Counted from the first letter of the stretch, positions 6,953 through 16,576 are shown. The stretch is 64,000 nucleotides of DNA from Streptomyces sp. 2131.1 (GCF_900105515.1 NZ_FNSY01000001.1:6994001-7058000); one strand, 5' to 3'. The notes: a model not told the origin generated them from the sequence alone. Program-made: numbers and translations.

Positions 6953-9265
6953 ATGCAGAACCCGCCCGGTCAGGAGCCGGAGACCGCGCTCTCCGTGACA
7001 CCGCCGAAGAAGTGGGCGGCCGGGGTCCCCGCCGTCGTGCACGCGCTGGAGTACTCCCTGGAGCAGACCTCCCCGGGCAAGACCGGTGTGGACCTGCTCG
7101 CCATGAACCAGGTGGGCGGCATCGACTGCCCCGGCTGTGCGTGGGCCGACCCCGCACCGGGCCGACGCCATCGCAACGAGTACTGCGAGAACGGCGCCAA
7201 GCACATCAACGACGAGGCCACGACGCGTCGGATCACCGCCGACTTCTTCCGCGAGCACAGCGTGTCCGACCTGGCGGCTCGTTCCGACATGTGGCTCAAC
7301 CAGCAGGGCCGGCTCACCGAGCCGGTGATCAAACGGCCCGGGTCGGACCACTACGAGCCCATCGGCTGGAACGATGCCCTGGGCGTCCTCGCACAGGAAC
7401 TCAACGGGCTGGACTCGCCTGACGAGGCGGTCTTCTACACCTCCGGCCGGGCCAGCAACGAAGCCGCTTTCGTCTTCCAGCTCTTCGCCCGGGCCCTGGG
7501 CACCAACAACCTGCCCGACTGCAGCAACATGTGTCACGAATCCAGCGGCTTCGCCCTGAACGAGACACTCGGCGTCGGCAAGGGCACCGTGAGCCTCGAC
7601 GATCTCCACCACGCGGACCTGATCTTTCTGGTGGGACAGAACCCGGGCAGTAACCATCCGCGGCAACTCTCGGCCCTGGAGGTGGCCAAGCGCAACGGCG
7701 GCCGCATCGTGGCGGTCAACCCGTTGCCCGAGGCGGGGCTGCGGCGCTTCAAGAACCCACAGAAGCCGCGCGGGATCGTAGGACGGGGCACCCAGATCGC
7801 CGACCGCTTCCTGCACATCAAACCGGGCGGGGACCTCGCCCTATTCCAGGCACTGAACCGACTGCTGCTGGAGGCGGAGGACGCGCGCCCCGGCACCGTC
7901 CTGGACCACGACTTCATCAACGCCCACACCTCCGGTTTCGAGGACTTCGCCCGGCATGCCCGCACCGTTGACTGGGGCGACGTGCACGCGGCGACGGGGC
8001 TGACCCGCCGTGAGATCGAGAGGGTCCGCGACGAGGTCCTCGGCAGCGAACGCGTCGTCGTGTGCTGGGCGATGGGTATCACTCAGCACAAGCACGGCGT
8101 GCCCACCATCCGGGAGATCGTCAACTTCCTGATGCTGCGCGGCAATCTGGGGCGGGCCGGCACGGGGGCCTGCCCGGTGCGCGGCCACAGCAACGTTCAG
8201 GGCGACCGCACCATGGGCATCTGGGAGCAGATGCCGGACACATTCCTGGACGCCCTGCAGAAGGAGTTCGGCTTCGACCCGCCTCGGCCGCACGGCCTGG
8301 ACTCGGTGAACTCGATCAAAGCGATGGTGGAGGGCCGCATCAAGGTCTTTCTCGCCCTGGCCGGGAACTTCGTACGCGCGGCGCCCGACAGCGAGGTCAC
8401 CGAAAAGGCGATGAGTTCGTGCCGGCTGACCGCCCATATCTCCACCAAGCTCAACCGCTCGCACACCGTTTGCGGCGACACCGCCCTGATCCTGCCAACG
8501 CTTGGGCGCACCGAGCATGACATTCAGGCCGACGGCGAACAGTTCGTCACGGTCGAGAACTCCATGAGCGAGGTGCACACCTCCCGAGGGCGGCTCGAAC
8601 CGGCCTCGCGCATGCTGCTGAGCGAGGTCGCCATCCTGTGCCGACTCGCCCGGCTGACCGTCGACGGGGTGGGGGACATCCCCTGGGCCAGGTTCGAGGG
8701 TGACTACGGCACCATCCGCGACAGCATCTCCCGGATCGTGCCGGGCTTCCACGACTTCAACGCCCGGGTGACCCGTCCGGGAGGCTTTCAGCTGCCCAAC
8801 CCGGTCAACGAGGGTGTGTTCAGGACCGAGACCGGCAAGGCCCGGTTCACCTGCAACGAGCGGGTGGTCCCCCGGGCGCCCCGGGGACACCTGCTGCTGC
8901 AGACCCTGCGCTCGCACGACCAGTGGAACACCGTCCCGTACACGGACAACGACCGCTACCGCGGCATCCACGGCAGCCGCCAGGTCGTCCTGGTCAACCC
9001 GGCCGACCTGCCGGAACTCGGTCTCGCCCCGGGCGACCGGGTGGATCTGGTGAGCGTCTGGGAGGACGGCACCGAGCGCCGGGTGGAGAACTTCCAGGTC
9101 GTTCCCTACCCGGCAGCCAAGGGTTCGGCAGCTGCCTACTACCCGGAGACCAACGTCCTGGTGCCGCTCGACAGCGTCGCCGACATGAGCAACCAGCCCA
9201 CGTCGAAGGGCATCGTCGTCCGCCTGGAGCCCACAGGGCACCGGTCCCGGCCGGCCCCTCGGTGA
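6953..9265 (+). CDS. FdhF/YdeP family molybdopterin oxidoreductase
   Basis: A 770-aa cytoplasmic oxidoreductase of the FdhF/YdeP family, related to the formate dehydrogenase alpha subunit; substrate unknown, and YdeP in E. coli is linked to acid resistance. Visible motifs are GGIDCPGCAW (Cys 59 and 62), FYTSGRASNEAAF, the molybdopterin-site block CSNMCHESSGFAL, LVGQNPGSNHPR, and the C-terminal molybdopterin dinucleotide-binding domain starting near LLLQTLRSHDQWNT and ending with NVLVPLDSVADMSNQPTSKG. The length is normal for the family and no frameshift is seen. ATG 6953 follows AGAAGGAGG. It is downstream of an SRPBCC gene, an unusual partner. No fdhD-like chaperone is in the window. Confidence 0.93.
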   Translation: MQNPPGQEPETALSVTPPKKWAAGVPAVVHALEYSLEQTSPGKTGVDLLAMNQVGGIDCPGCAWADPAPGRRHRNEYCENGAKHINDEATTRRITADFFREHSVSDLAARSDMWLNQQGRLTEPVIKRPGSDHYEPIGWNDALGVLAQELNGLDSPDEAVFYTSGRASNEAAFVFQLFARALGTNNLPDCSNMCHESSGFALNETLGVGKGTVSLDDLHHADLIFLVGQNPGSNHPRQLSALEVAKRNGGRIVAVNPLPEAGLRRFKNPQKPRGIVGRGTQIADRFLHIKPGGDLALFQALNRLLLEAEDARPGTVLDHDFINAHTSGFEDFARHARTVDWGDVHAATGLTRREIERVRDEVLGSERVVVCWAMGITQHKHGVPTIREIVNFLMLRGNLGRAGTGACPVRGHSNVQGDRTMGIWEQMPDTFLDALQKEFGFDPPRPHGLDSVNSIKAMVEGRIKVFLALAGNFVRAAPDSEVTEKAMSSCRLTAHISTKLNRSHTVCGDTALILPTLGRTEHDIQADGEQFVTVENSMSEVHTSRGRLEPASRMLLSEVAILCRLARLTVDGVGDIPWARFEGDYGTIRDSISRIVPGFHDFNARVTRPGGFQLPNPVNEGVFRTETGKARFTCNERVVPRAPRGHLLLQTLRSHDQWNTVPYTDNDRYRGIHGSRQVVLVNPADLPELGLAPGDRVDLVSVWEDGTERRVENFQVVPYPAAKGSAAAYYPETNVLVPLDSVADMSNQPTSKGIVVRLEPTGHRSRPAPR

Positions 9266-9990
9266 CCGGGACAGGGCGGTCCTGCCCCGGGAGGTGCCCG
9301 CAGGCCCCTGCGGCGGCAAGCCGATGTTGTGCCGGCGGCCGGACTCAGGAGCCGTAGGAGCAGGCCGCTGGTCGTACGGACGTACGGAGCGGTCACCTCT
9401 GCCGATGCGATGGTTCTCTCGGCTCACTGTCACTCACGGTCCCCGCAGCTGAACGCTGATCAGGTGAAGTGCGTTCCTCAGGGCCGCGCGTCGCTGCCGC
9501 AGTCGTCTCCTGAGAGGGAAGACACGGCTGCGCCCGGGCAGGCCAGTTGGGCGAAAGCACGCCGAAGCTCCCGGGGCGACGCTGTCACAGCAACGGCCCG
9601 GGAACTCCGACCGCGGGAGTCGGCTGCCCCGGGGCGGCCTTTGCGGGAAGCGGAAGTCGAACGCGGCCGGGCCAACGAACACAGCCGGCCGAGGCGATCG
9701 AGGCGTGCAAGCGGATCCTGGCCGAGTACTCCCGCAGGGCGGGCGTGTCCTCAATGAGCTGGTGAAAGCGGCTCAGGCCCGACTCGGTCCTGGCTGGCGG
9801 TCCCGTCACAGATCCAGTCACCTGTGGCTCCGTCGTCCTCACCGATCTGGGCGAACCCCCGATTCACCAAGCCACGCGCCTCGTCGTCCCTACTCCGGGC
9901 AATGGCCTTGATCACGCCTACACGATTGGCCGGAGCGCTCGCCGCCGCAGACCGACCACCGCGCCCTGCCCGGATGCAACCACGGCGCCG
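9266..9990. other. no supported gene
   Basis: About 725 bp with overlapping out-of-frame ORFs only. A short minus-strand run, SRFHQLIEDTPALREYSAR (near 9690-9770), looks protein-like but is too short to assign. Probably degraded IS or gene debris. Confidence 0.3.
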
Positions 9991-10085
9991 TCGTCATGGC
10001 CCAGAGGGAAATCGCTCGTTTCGCGCCCGGCGTGCTCGCCTAGGACAGGGAAACAGAAGGCGGTCCAGCACCCCGGGGTCGGCCT

Positions 10086-10640
10086 TCACCCCGTCGTGCA
10101 GGTGGGTTTCGGAGACCCAGGGGCGCAGACCGCGCACCGAGGACGCCGTGACCAGCGCGTGATCGTGAGCCGAAGGTGCTCGTGCAGAAGCAGCAGTCCC
10201 CGGGTCCCCCAATCGACCCGGTCCTGGGCGCCGGGTATGACCTCGAAGCGGCGGTGCATGCCCGCCAGTTCTTTCGGTGTGATGCCGAGTTCCTCCGCGA
10301 TCCGGGGCCTGGCTTCCTGAACGTGGAGCTTGGTCCGCTGGTAGCCGGTGAACCCGTACTGCGTGGTCAGTCGCTCGTGGATCACCGCGGCCTTCATCAG
10401 GATCTCGGCCCGGAGCATCGAGTCTGCCAGCGCGAACTCGTCGATCTCCCTCGCTTTCGACCGCCCGTTCGGCGACCGTCGCGGCGGGGTCGTCGGCCCC
10501 GTCGCCGACAGATACGTGGCTACCGTCTTCGCTCCAGCCCGGTCTCCCGAGCCACCTCCGACAGCTGATCGCCCCGGATTCCAACAGGTGCCGGAAGCGC
10601 CGCAGTTCCGACCAGCGTCGCGGCCCCAGGGCCACCGTCG
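10086..10640 (-). pseudogene. istA: IS21-family transposase (IstA) fragment
   Basis: The minus strand reads KTVATYLSATGPTTPPRR in one frame, then AREIDEFALADSMLRAEIL and MKAAVIHERLTTQYGFTG, then QEARPRIAEELGITPKELAG and MHRRFEVIPGAQDRVDWG. This matches the N-terminal half of IS21-family IstA up to the start of the DDE core (the family sequence continues VDWGDEG). Here it degrades at once after VDWG. IstB is absent. Relic. Confidence 0.7.
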
Positions 10641-11020
10641 ACCGCGTCCCCTGGCCTCTCACCGACCAAGCAGCAGAGTGTCACGCAGCCGGTCTCAACG
10701 CATCAACCACTGGCCCTTTTCATCCGTCCGCGGGTGGGGACGTTCTCGTGTAGGCCGACACCTCTTCGAGTTGCGGATGAAGTCGCCTGAGAGTGGCCCC
10801 AGAACGACGCAGCCACGCTGAATGCTCAGGACCGTAGAAGAGGTACTGCTCCGGCCGAAGGGGCCGTTGTCCCCGTCGACCGCCGACGTCGCGGTGCCGT
10901 TGGTGGTGTGAACATCGCGATAGTGCGTGCTGCGCGGCATGGTCGGCTGACGGCGCCGTGTGTCCGGTCCGTGGTGCGTGGTCGAACCGGGTTCACGGTC
11001 CCTGTCTGCGGTCTGGGAGA
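10641..11020. other. no supported gene
   Basis: About 380 bp between the IS21 relic and the TetR gene. Only out-of-frame ORFs are present and no terminator or operator was recognised. Confidence 0.3.
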
Positions 11021-11611
11021 TCATCGTGCTTGCCCATTGGATTGCGGCGGGGGAGTGGCCGGGGGCGGCGTACCGATGCCGATGCCGTGGAGCAGGGAGT
11101 CGACGACAATGTCGGCGGCTTGTCCGGGGGTGAGTTGGGGCAGTTTCCGGGATGCCTGATGCATGAACAGGGGGATGAGGGCGGCGGCCCATCCCGGTGG
11201 GAGTCCGGGCCGGAACAGCCCCTCGTCGGTGGCGCGCTGGATGAAGGCGTCGACTTCGTGCACGAAGTGGTCGCGCCGCTCGCGGGAGGGGGCATCGGTC
11301 AGCATGCGGGCGAGGTCGACGGGCCAGGTCCGGTTGACCTCGATGACGCCCTCGACGTAGCGGTGCAGGGCGACCTGCGCAGGGGCCTCCCGTAGGCGGG
11401 CCTCACCGATCACAGCCTCGATGGCGTCGAGCCGGGCCTTGTAGACCGCGGCCAGAAGGGCCTCCCGGGAGGGGAAGCGCCGGTAGACGGTGCGCCGGTC
11501 GACGCCCGCTTCCGCGGCGATATCGGCCATGCTCGCCCCCGCGTCGGCGGCGAGTGTTCGTGCTCCCGCCATCAGGACGGCTTCCAGGTTGCGGGCTGCG
11601 TCAGCTCTCAT
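11021..11611 (-). CDS. TetR/AcrR family transcriptional regulator
   Basis: A 196-aa repressor. The N-terminal HTH is AARNLEAVLMAGARTLAADA, then GASMADIAAEAGVDRRTVYR and RFPSREALLAAVY (the TetR signature TxxxIAxxAGVxxxTxYxxFxxKExLL). The C-terminal ligand domain has VNRTWPVDLARMLTDAP and ends LLHGIGIG. The reading frame extends to 11731, but ATG 11611 (MRADAARN) gives a normal TetR N-terminus and leaves a 118-bp divergent spacer. It is divergent from the aldehyde dehydrogenase gene, its probable target; the inducer may be an aldehyde or a precursor (inference). Confidence 0.9.
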   Translation of the reverse strand: MRADAARNLEAVLMAGARTLAADAGASMADIAAEAGVDRRTVYRRFPSREALLAAVYKARLDAIEAVIGEARLREAPAQVALHRYVEGVIEVNRTWPVDLARMLTDAPSRERRDHFVHEVDAFIQRATDEGLFRPGLPPGWAAALIPLFMHQASRKLPQLTPGQAADIVVDSLLHGIGIGTPPPATPPPQSNGQAR

Positions 11612-11729
11612 CCCAAAAATGTACCCTGCGCGCGCCACATTCTGCAGGTTTGGTCTCTTAAATGAGCTAGTACAGGTTGGAAGTGCTACATTGGAGTGAC
11701 AGATAAGTTGCTCGAGAGGATCGAACGTC

Positions 11730-13178
11730 ATGACGACGACCTATGACCGGCTCTTCATCGGCGGCTCCTGGGTGAAGCCCAGTGATCCGGAGCTGCTTGA
11801 CATCCGCTCCCCCCACGACCAGTCCGTCGTCGGCCGCGCCGCGCAGGCGCAGCCCGCCGATGTCGACCGCGCCGTGGCCGCCGCCCGGGCCTCGTTCGAG
11901 GCCGGGGTGTGGAGTGGCACCGCGCCGCAGGAACGCATCGCCGTCCTGCGCCGCTACAACGAACTGCGCGAGCGGAACGCGGAGAAGATCGCCGAGCTGA
12001 TCACCGCCGAGAACGGCTCCGCGGCCTGGTTCACTCTCGCCGGACAGGGCGGCCTGAGCCGACAGGCCAACGCCTACTTCAAGGCCGCCGAGGACTTCGA
12101 CTGGGAGGCCGTCCTCGTCCCGTCCGACCCGGCCGCCCCGTTCCGCAGCATCGTGCGCCGTGAAGCGATCGGGGTCGTCGCGGCCGTCATCCCGTGGAAC
12201 TCGCCCTTCTCCGCCGCCAACGCGAAAATCATCCCGGCGCTGCTCGCCGGCAACAGCGTGGTGCTCAAGGTCTCCCCGGAGAACTCCCTCAGCATGGGCT
12301 TCCTCGCTGAGCTGCTGGAGCGATCCGGGCTCCCGCGGGGCGTGATCAGTGTGCTGCCAGCCGACCGGGCGACCAGTGAGTACCTGATCTCCCACCCCGA
12401 CATCGACAAGATCGCCTTCACCGGCTCCACCCGCGCCGGACGGACCATCGCGTCCATCGCCGGGCAGCAGCTCAAGCGGGTCAGCCTCGAACTCGGCGGT
12501 AAGTCGGCCGCGCTGATCCTCCCCGACGCCGACCTCCAGCAGACCGTCCAAGGACTGAAGTTCGGCTCGCTCCTCAACAACGGAGAGGCGTGTATCGCAC
12601 AGGTCCGCATTCTCGCGCCCCGCTCGCGCTACGAGGAGGTGGTCACCGCACTCAAGGAACTGGTGGAGTCGCTGAAGGTCGGCGACCCCCTGGCGCAGGA
12701 CACCTTCATCGGCCCGATGATCCGCCGCGACCAGCAGCAGCGCGTGCGCGACTACATCCGGCTCGGCATCGAGGAAGGGGCCCGCCTCATCACTGGAGGC
12801 CCCCACATCCCTGCGGGGCTGGAGGCGGGCAACTACGTCACCCCGACTCTCTTCGCCGATGTCGACAACTCCATGCGCATCGCCCAGGAGGAGATCTTCG
12901 GCCCGGTCCTGGTCGTCATCGCCTACGACGACGAAGACGACGCCGTACGCGTCGCCAACGATTCCGAGTACGGCCTCTCCGGTGGTGTCTGGTCCGCAGA
13001 CACCGACCACGCTCTCGCCGTCGCCCGGCGCCTGCGCACCGGCTCGGTCACGGTCAACGGCGCCCCCATCGGTTTCGATGGCCCCTTCGGCGGCTTCAAG
13101 AACAGCGGCATCGGCCGTGAGTACGGTGCCGTCGGCCTCGGCGCCTACACCGAATACAAGACCATCACCACCATCTGA
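11730..13178 (+). CDS. NAD(P)-dependent aldehyde dehydrogenase
   Basis: A 482-aa enzyme of the aldehyde dehydrogenase superfamily, oxidising an aldehyde to the acid with NAD(P)+ in the cytoplasm. Visible are the cofactor-site residues in IPWNSPF and KVSPENSLS, GSTRAG, the general-base Glu254 in SLELGGKSA, the catalytic Cys288 in NNGEACIAQ (here GEACIA rather than the common GQxC), EEIFGPVL, and the C-terminal FGGFKNSGIGREYG. The length is standard. ATG 11730 is preceded by GAGAGGATC. It is divergent from the TetR gene at 11021-11611 and probably repressed by it. The substrate cannot be read from the sequence. Confidence 0.94.
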   Translation: MTTTYDRLFIGGSWVKPSDPELLDIRSPHDQSVVGRAAQAQPADVDRAVAAARASFEAGVWSGTAPQERIAVLRRYNELRERNAEKIAELITAENGSAAWFTLAGQGGLSRQANAYFKAAEDFDWEAVLVPSDPAAPFRSIVRREAIGVVAAVIPWNSPFSAANAKIIPALLAGNSVVLKVSPENSLSMGFLAELLERSGLPRGVISVLPADRATSEYLISHPDIDKIAFTGSTRAGRTIASIAGQQLKRVSLELGGKSAALILPDADLQQTVQGLKFGSLLNNGEACIAQVRILAPRSRYEEVVTALKELVESLKVGDPLAQDTFIGPMIRRDQQQRVRDYIRLGIEEGARLITGGPHIPAGLEAGNYVTPTLFADVDNSMRIAQEEIFGPVLVVIAYDDEDDAVRVANDSEYGLSGGVWSADTDHALAVARRLRTGSVTVNGAPIGFDGPFGGFKNSGIGREYGAVGLGAYTEYKTITTI

Positions 13179-13446
13179 ACCGGCCCCGCCCCTCGACACG
13201 GCCAGCCTCCCGTCCCGAGCACCTTGCACCCCCGTAGAGAGCTCCGACGGCAGCTCCAGCACCTCCCGGAACAGCGGCTCCGACGACCTCGCCGCGGCAC
13301 CCGCACACTCCCGCAGGATGAACTACGCCCGCCCCGGCTACCGCCTCACCGCAGTGCCCAGCACTACACCGGCCGTCAGCCTCCCCGACGGTTGTCCCTC
13401 TCACCGGCTGAGGCTCTACCGCCTCACAGATCTCGGCTCGGCACGT

Positions 13447-13503
13447 TTTCACTGGTCATCGGTGCATCCTCCATGATCGGGAGTTGCACCGGACGATCTA
13501 CAG
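13447..13503 (-). mobile_element. IS256-type terminus plus first transposase codons (relic)
   Basis: On the minus strand this repeats the arrangement at 1-150: a terminus-like stretch with GATCGTCCGGTGCAACTCCC, then ATG ACC AGT GAA AAC GTG (MTSENV), after which similarity ends. The two copies differ at several positions, so they are old independent relics rather than one duplicated element. Confidence 0.55.
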
Positions 13504-14085
13504 CCCCGCTTCCGTGGGCCGCATCCCGCCGAAGAGGAGGCTGAGAGCGCGGCGGCGAAGCCCTCCGCTCCAGTCCCCGGCCATCGCCTCCTGACACACC
13601 GCGGCGAGCAGCGCGATCAGCTCATCGGCGCTCAGGTCGTGGCGGACGGCGCGACCGTCCCGGGCCCGTTCCAGCAGCACGTCGATGGCAGGCCGCATGC
13701 GCGCCAGAGAAGCGGAGACACGGGCTTGAACGCCGGTCTCGACCAAGCGCTCGAAGACGTCCCGGTGAGCCGCCCCGGCCTCCATGACGAGCGAGCAGAA
13801 GTCGAACAGGGCGGTGGGTGCGACCTGGTCGAGCACCATCACGTCGACCTCGGCGGCGATGTGGTCCTGCACGCTCATCACCACAGCTCTGAGCAGGTCC
13901 GGCTTCGTCGGGAAGTGCCGGAACACCGTGCCGATGGCGACCCCGGCGCGCTCGGCGACGGCATCGGTGGACGCAGACGCGCCCTGCTCGGCGAACACCG
14001 CTTCGGCCGCCTCCAGGATCCGGGCGCGATTGCGCCGCGCGTCGGCTCGAACTGGCCGCGTTCTCCCGAGGCCCGCAGAGGACAT
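13498..14085 (-). CDS. TetR/AcrR family transcriptional regulator
   Basis: A 195-aa repressor. RRNRARILEAAEAVFAEQGA and STDAVAERAGVAIGTVFRHF, then PTKPDLLRAVV, form a textbook TetR HTH (residues about 18-65). The C-terminal ligand domain ends in AVCQEAMAGDWSGGLRRRAL. ATG 14085 with AAGGAA six bases upstream is preferred to GTG 14091. The 3' end runs into the IS256 relic, so its last residues may be altered. It is divergent from the SnoaL-like gene at 14168; the spacer contains two palindromes (14107-14147). Confidence 0.9.
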   Translation of the reverse strand: MSSAGLGRTRPVRADARRNRARILEAAEAVFAEQGASASTDAVAERAGVAIGTVFRHFPTKPDLLRAVVMSVQDHIAAEVDVMVLDQVAPTALFDFCSLVMEAGAAHRDVFERLVETGVQARVSASLARMRPAIDVLLERARDGRAVRHDLSADELIALLAAVCQEAMAGDWSGGLRRRALSLLFGGMRPTEAGL

Positions 14086-14106
14086 CAGCACTTCCTTCTA
14101 GTCAAG

Positions 14107-14147
14107 GTGAGTCTCACTCACTATCGTCAAGTCGAGTGATACTCACT
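14107..14147. promoter_or_regulatory. two palindromic operators between tetR and snoaL-like gene
   Basis: GTGAG-T-CTCAC (14107-14117) and AGTGA-TAC-TCACT (14135-14147) are perfect palindromes built from the same GTGA/TCAC half-site, spaced 28 bp apart from start to start. They sit between the divergent genes and are the likely binding sites of the TetR protein (inference). Confidence 0.65.
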
Positions 14148-14167
14148 TTAATTCAGGAGGTATCCGC

Positions 14168-14596
14168 ATGCCACATCCCACTCCCGTCGAGGTCTACCGG
14201 CAGATGCAGGAGGCTGTGCTCTGCGAGTACGGTCCGACCTTGCTCCCCGCACAGCTTCTCGCCGATGATGTCGTCGTGGAGACCCCGTTCTCCCCGCCGG
14301 GAGCGCGGCGCTACGAGGGGCGCGAGAACTGGCTGGCGTTCTACGCGAGCCGGCCGCTGCCGTTCCGGTGCGATGAGTTCCACGAGATCTCCACGCGCGA
14401 GACCGCCGACCCCGAGGTCCTCGTTGTGGAGTACGAGTTCACCGGCACGGTCACGACCACAGGCCTCGCCGCATCCGCAGTCTTCATCGCGATCCTGCGC
14501 GTCCGGGATGGCAAGATCCTGCACTGGCGCGAGTATCAGGACGTGATGGGTATCACGCAGGTGCTGAGCCTGCGTCCGGAAGACCTCGGCGCTTGA
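14168..14596 (+). CDS. nuclear transport factor 2 / SnoaL-like family protein
   Basis: A 142-aa protein with the alpha+beta cone fold pattern of the NTF2/SnoaL-like family: ALLADDVVVETPF-type segment (LLADDVVVETPFSPPGARRY), YEGRENWLAFYASRP, VVEYEFTGTV, and the final strand RVRDGKILHWREYQDVMG, typical of ketosteroid-isomerase-like proteins. Members may be isomerases, hydrolases or binding proteins; the activity here is unknown. AGGAGG lies 7 nt upstream of ATG 14168. Probably the single target of the divergent TetR. Confidence 0.8.
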   Translation: MPHPTPVEVYRQMQEAVLCEYGPTLLPAQLLADDVVVETPFSPPGARRYEGRENWLAFYASRPLPFRCDEFHEISTRETADPEVLVVEYEFTGTVTTTGLAASAVFIAILRVRDGKILHWREYQDVMGITQVLSLRPEDLGA

Positions 14597-14680
14597 TCTG
14601 CACCGGTCGCGGATCGAGGCTCGTCCCTGTGAGACTGCGAAATTCGATCGATCGCAGCTGATCGACCCACGACTGGCCTC

Positions 14681-14965
14681 GGTATCAAGGCGCTGGGCAC
14701 CATTCCCCGCAAGAACGCCAAGGACGCTGCCGGAGCCATCGGCGTTCCCGTCACCTTCGGCGGAGTGACCTTCAGGTGGCGCTCATGCTCAAGTCCGGCA
14801 ATTTCGGCGCCCCGGACTTGTTCACCCGCTACGGCGCTGTGGAGGACGAGGCCGGCCCAGCCGTTGTCCTGGGCGGTACCGGCGATGAGGTTGCCGACCA
14901 GGGCGGTGTGCAGCGAGCCTTGTCCCTCGACGACGAGGACGTTGCCGCGGCCCGGCGAAGGAGGC
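14681..14965. pseudogene. scrambled rraA-like and four-carbon sugar kinase fragments
   Basis: Three fragments lie side by side. The plus strand at 14681-14775 reads GIKALGTIPRKNAKDAAGAI then GVPVTFGGVTF, the C-terminal part of an RraA-family protein. The plus strand at about 14776-14830 reads ALMLKSGNFGAPDLFTR, the C-terminal signature of four-carbon acid sugar kinases (OtnK/DUF1537). The minus strand at about 14823-14965 reads VLVVEGQGSLHTALVGNLIA then DNGWAGLVLHSAV, the central part of RraA in the opposite orientation. Family assignment is from memory. Rearranged debris of what may have been an rraA-otnK operon. Confidence 0.55.
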
Positions 14966-14999
14966 GTTTCTTCACGCCGCCTTCTACCGGGCCCGGTCC

Positions 15000-15680
15000 G
15001 CCGTGCGGGCGGTGAAGTCGCGGCAGATCAGGTCCGGCGCCCGGGCCGCAGCCGGATGGGGGACGGTCGTGCGGTGCCGGCGTCTCAACCGGACCCCTTT
15101 GATCCCGGACGCCCGCATGATCCTGGCACCCGCGTGTGGTTGACCGCCTCGCCGCTCGCTTCGCGGAACTCGGCAATCTTCGGGACTTTGTAAGTACCGT
15201 CCGATTCCTGGTGCACGGCCCGCATCCGGGCGGCCGGCTCCGCGGCGGCCACCTGGCGGGCGGCCCCGTTCACGGCCGTCCTGCTCCAGTAGTAGAAGCC
15301 CGAGCGGCTGATGCCGAGGATGCTGCACAGCCGCTTCACGCCGTAGCGGCGCTGATGCTCGGCGACGGACTGGAAGCGGTTCACCAGCGCGCCTCCCCGG
15401 CGAAATACTTCGCCGCCTTCCGCAGGATCTCGCCTTCCTCCTCCAGCTCGCGCACCTTCTTCCAGGGCCGCGTTCCAAAGCCTCCAGCAGGGCCGGTGCT
15501 GGGCCGGTTCCTGTGTCCGCCGGCCCCGGGGACGGCTCGCTCCGGCTGCGCTCACCCAGTTCCGCAGGGTCTGTGGATTGATCCCGAGATCGGCTGCGAC
15601 CGACCTGATCGTCGCTTCGGGCCGCGATTCGTACAGCACGACCGCACAAGATCAGCCCGCCCGAGGTCCGCGAACCCCGC
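15000..15680 (-). pseudogene. IS3-family element relic (orfA and start of orfB)
   Basis: On the minus strand, YESRPEATIRSVAADLGI and NPQTLRNWV are from IS3 orfA, followed in another frame by KVRELEEEGEILRKAAKYFA. OrfB follows with NRFQSVAEHQRRYGVKRLC, ISRSGFYYWSRTAV and ESDGTYKVPKIAEFREASGE, and in a further frame IMRASGIKGVRLRRRHRTTV and CRDFTARTA, where it stops near 15000. Several frameshifts are present, and the DDE catalytic part is missing. Confidence 0.75.
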
Positions 15681-15916
15681 CTGCGAGCCCGCCACCGGCA
15701 CTCCTCGAAGCGCATTACCGGCGGACACGCCCACGCCGATCACAGACGCTCCGAAGCAACTGGTCCGCTGGACCCGCGGCCGGGAGACCCTGCCCGCCCC
15801 CTACCGGGCCATCGCCGGCTCTGTCTCCGACCGCAACACCACCAGCTGACGCAAAACCCCAGCTCAGAACCCTCGCGTCTCCAACGCAATCACGCACCAA
15901 CTCGCTACAGCAACGG

Positions 15917-16315
15917 CTACCAGCCCCGCCAGTCATCCGTGATCTCGGTGCGGCTGATGCCTCGCCTCGCGGCCAGAGCGGGGACGTTGATGCCGTGCTC
16001 CATCAAGGTCTCGTCGATGTAGAGGCACAGTTCCTCCCGCTCTTCGGTCTCGTAGCCGGACCCGTTGTGGTCCTCGTTGATGTCGTTCACCAGAACGAGG
16101 CGCTTGATCGCTTCGAACACCCGCTCGTCGTCCAAGTCCCGGAGCGCCTCTACGTCCGACTCGAACGTACGCAGCGCCTCATCCGTCGCCGCCAGCAGCG
16201 ACTCAGGGAAGAGCTCCTCCAGAAAGGCGTCACTCCGGTCCCGCCTTCCCACCGCAAGTTCCATTGCCTCTTCGTGCACGCGCGCACGCCACAGTGCTGA
16301 TGGTTCGATTGCCAT
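15917..16315 (-). CDS. conserved hypothetical protein (132 aa)
   Basis: Starts at ATG 16315 (MAIEPSALWRARVHEEAMEL). It is an acidic, mainly helical, soluble protein with blocks DAFLEELFPESLLAATDEAL, LRDLDDERVFEAIKRLVLVN, YETEEREELCLYIDETL and a C-terminal ARRGISRTEITDDWRGW. I recognise the general type as a small conserved Streptomyces protein without a known function. The longer frame upstream of 16315 overlaps the IS30 fragment and is not used. It stands alone between IS relics. Confidence 0.7.
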   Translation of the reverse strand: MAIEPSALWRARVHEEAMELAVGRRDRSDAFLEELFPESLLAATDEALRTFESDVEALRDLDDERVFEAIKRLVLVNDINEDHNGSGYETEEREELCLYIDETLMEHGINVPALAARRGISRTEITDDWRGW

Positions 16316-16411
16316 GTCCTGGACCGTAAGCCCAGGCTCTGACAGTGCCGTTGCCGCGCATGCGAAGGCAGCGGCGATGCTGGCGGGACAAGGCAACGCA
16401 CAACGGGCCAC

Positions 16412-16576
16412 TGCAAGGGCACGGACCTTTCGCGCTGGGGCATCGACGAGCTCCAGGCCGTCGCCTTCACCCTCAACAACTGCCCCCGCAAGACCCTCGC
16501 CGGGAAGACTCCCGCCGAAGCCCTCAACGAGCACCTACTATCCCTCCAGGAAGCTGGTGTTGCGACGACCGGTTGA
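16412..16576 (+). pseudogene. IS30-family transposase, C-terminal fragment
   Basis: 55 codons in frame read KGTDLSRWGIDELQAVA, then FTLNNCPRKTLAGKTPAEAL and NEHLLSLQEAGVATTG with a stop. This is the C-terminus of IS30-family transposases (LNxRPRKTLxxKTPAExL). The upstream part is gone, and the fragment abuts an IS3 orfB that is cut at the same point. Confidence 0.8.

Noticed and set aside
6299-9433. Long minus-strand frames over the SRPBCC and FdhF/YdeP genes
   Set aside because: Shadows of clear coding on the plus strand; no family motifs.
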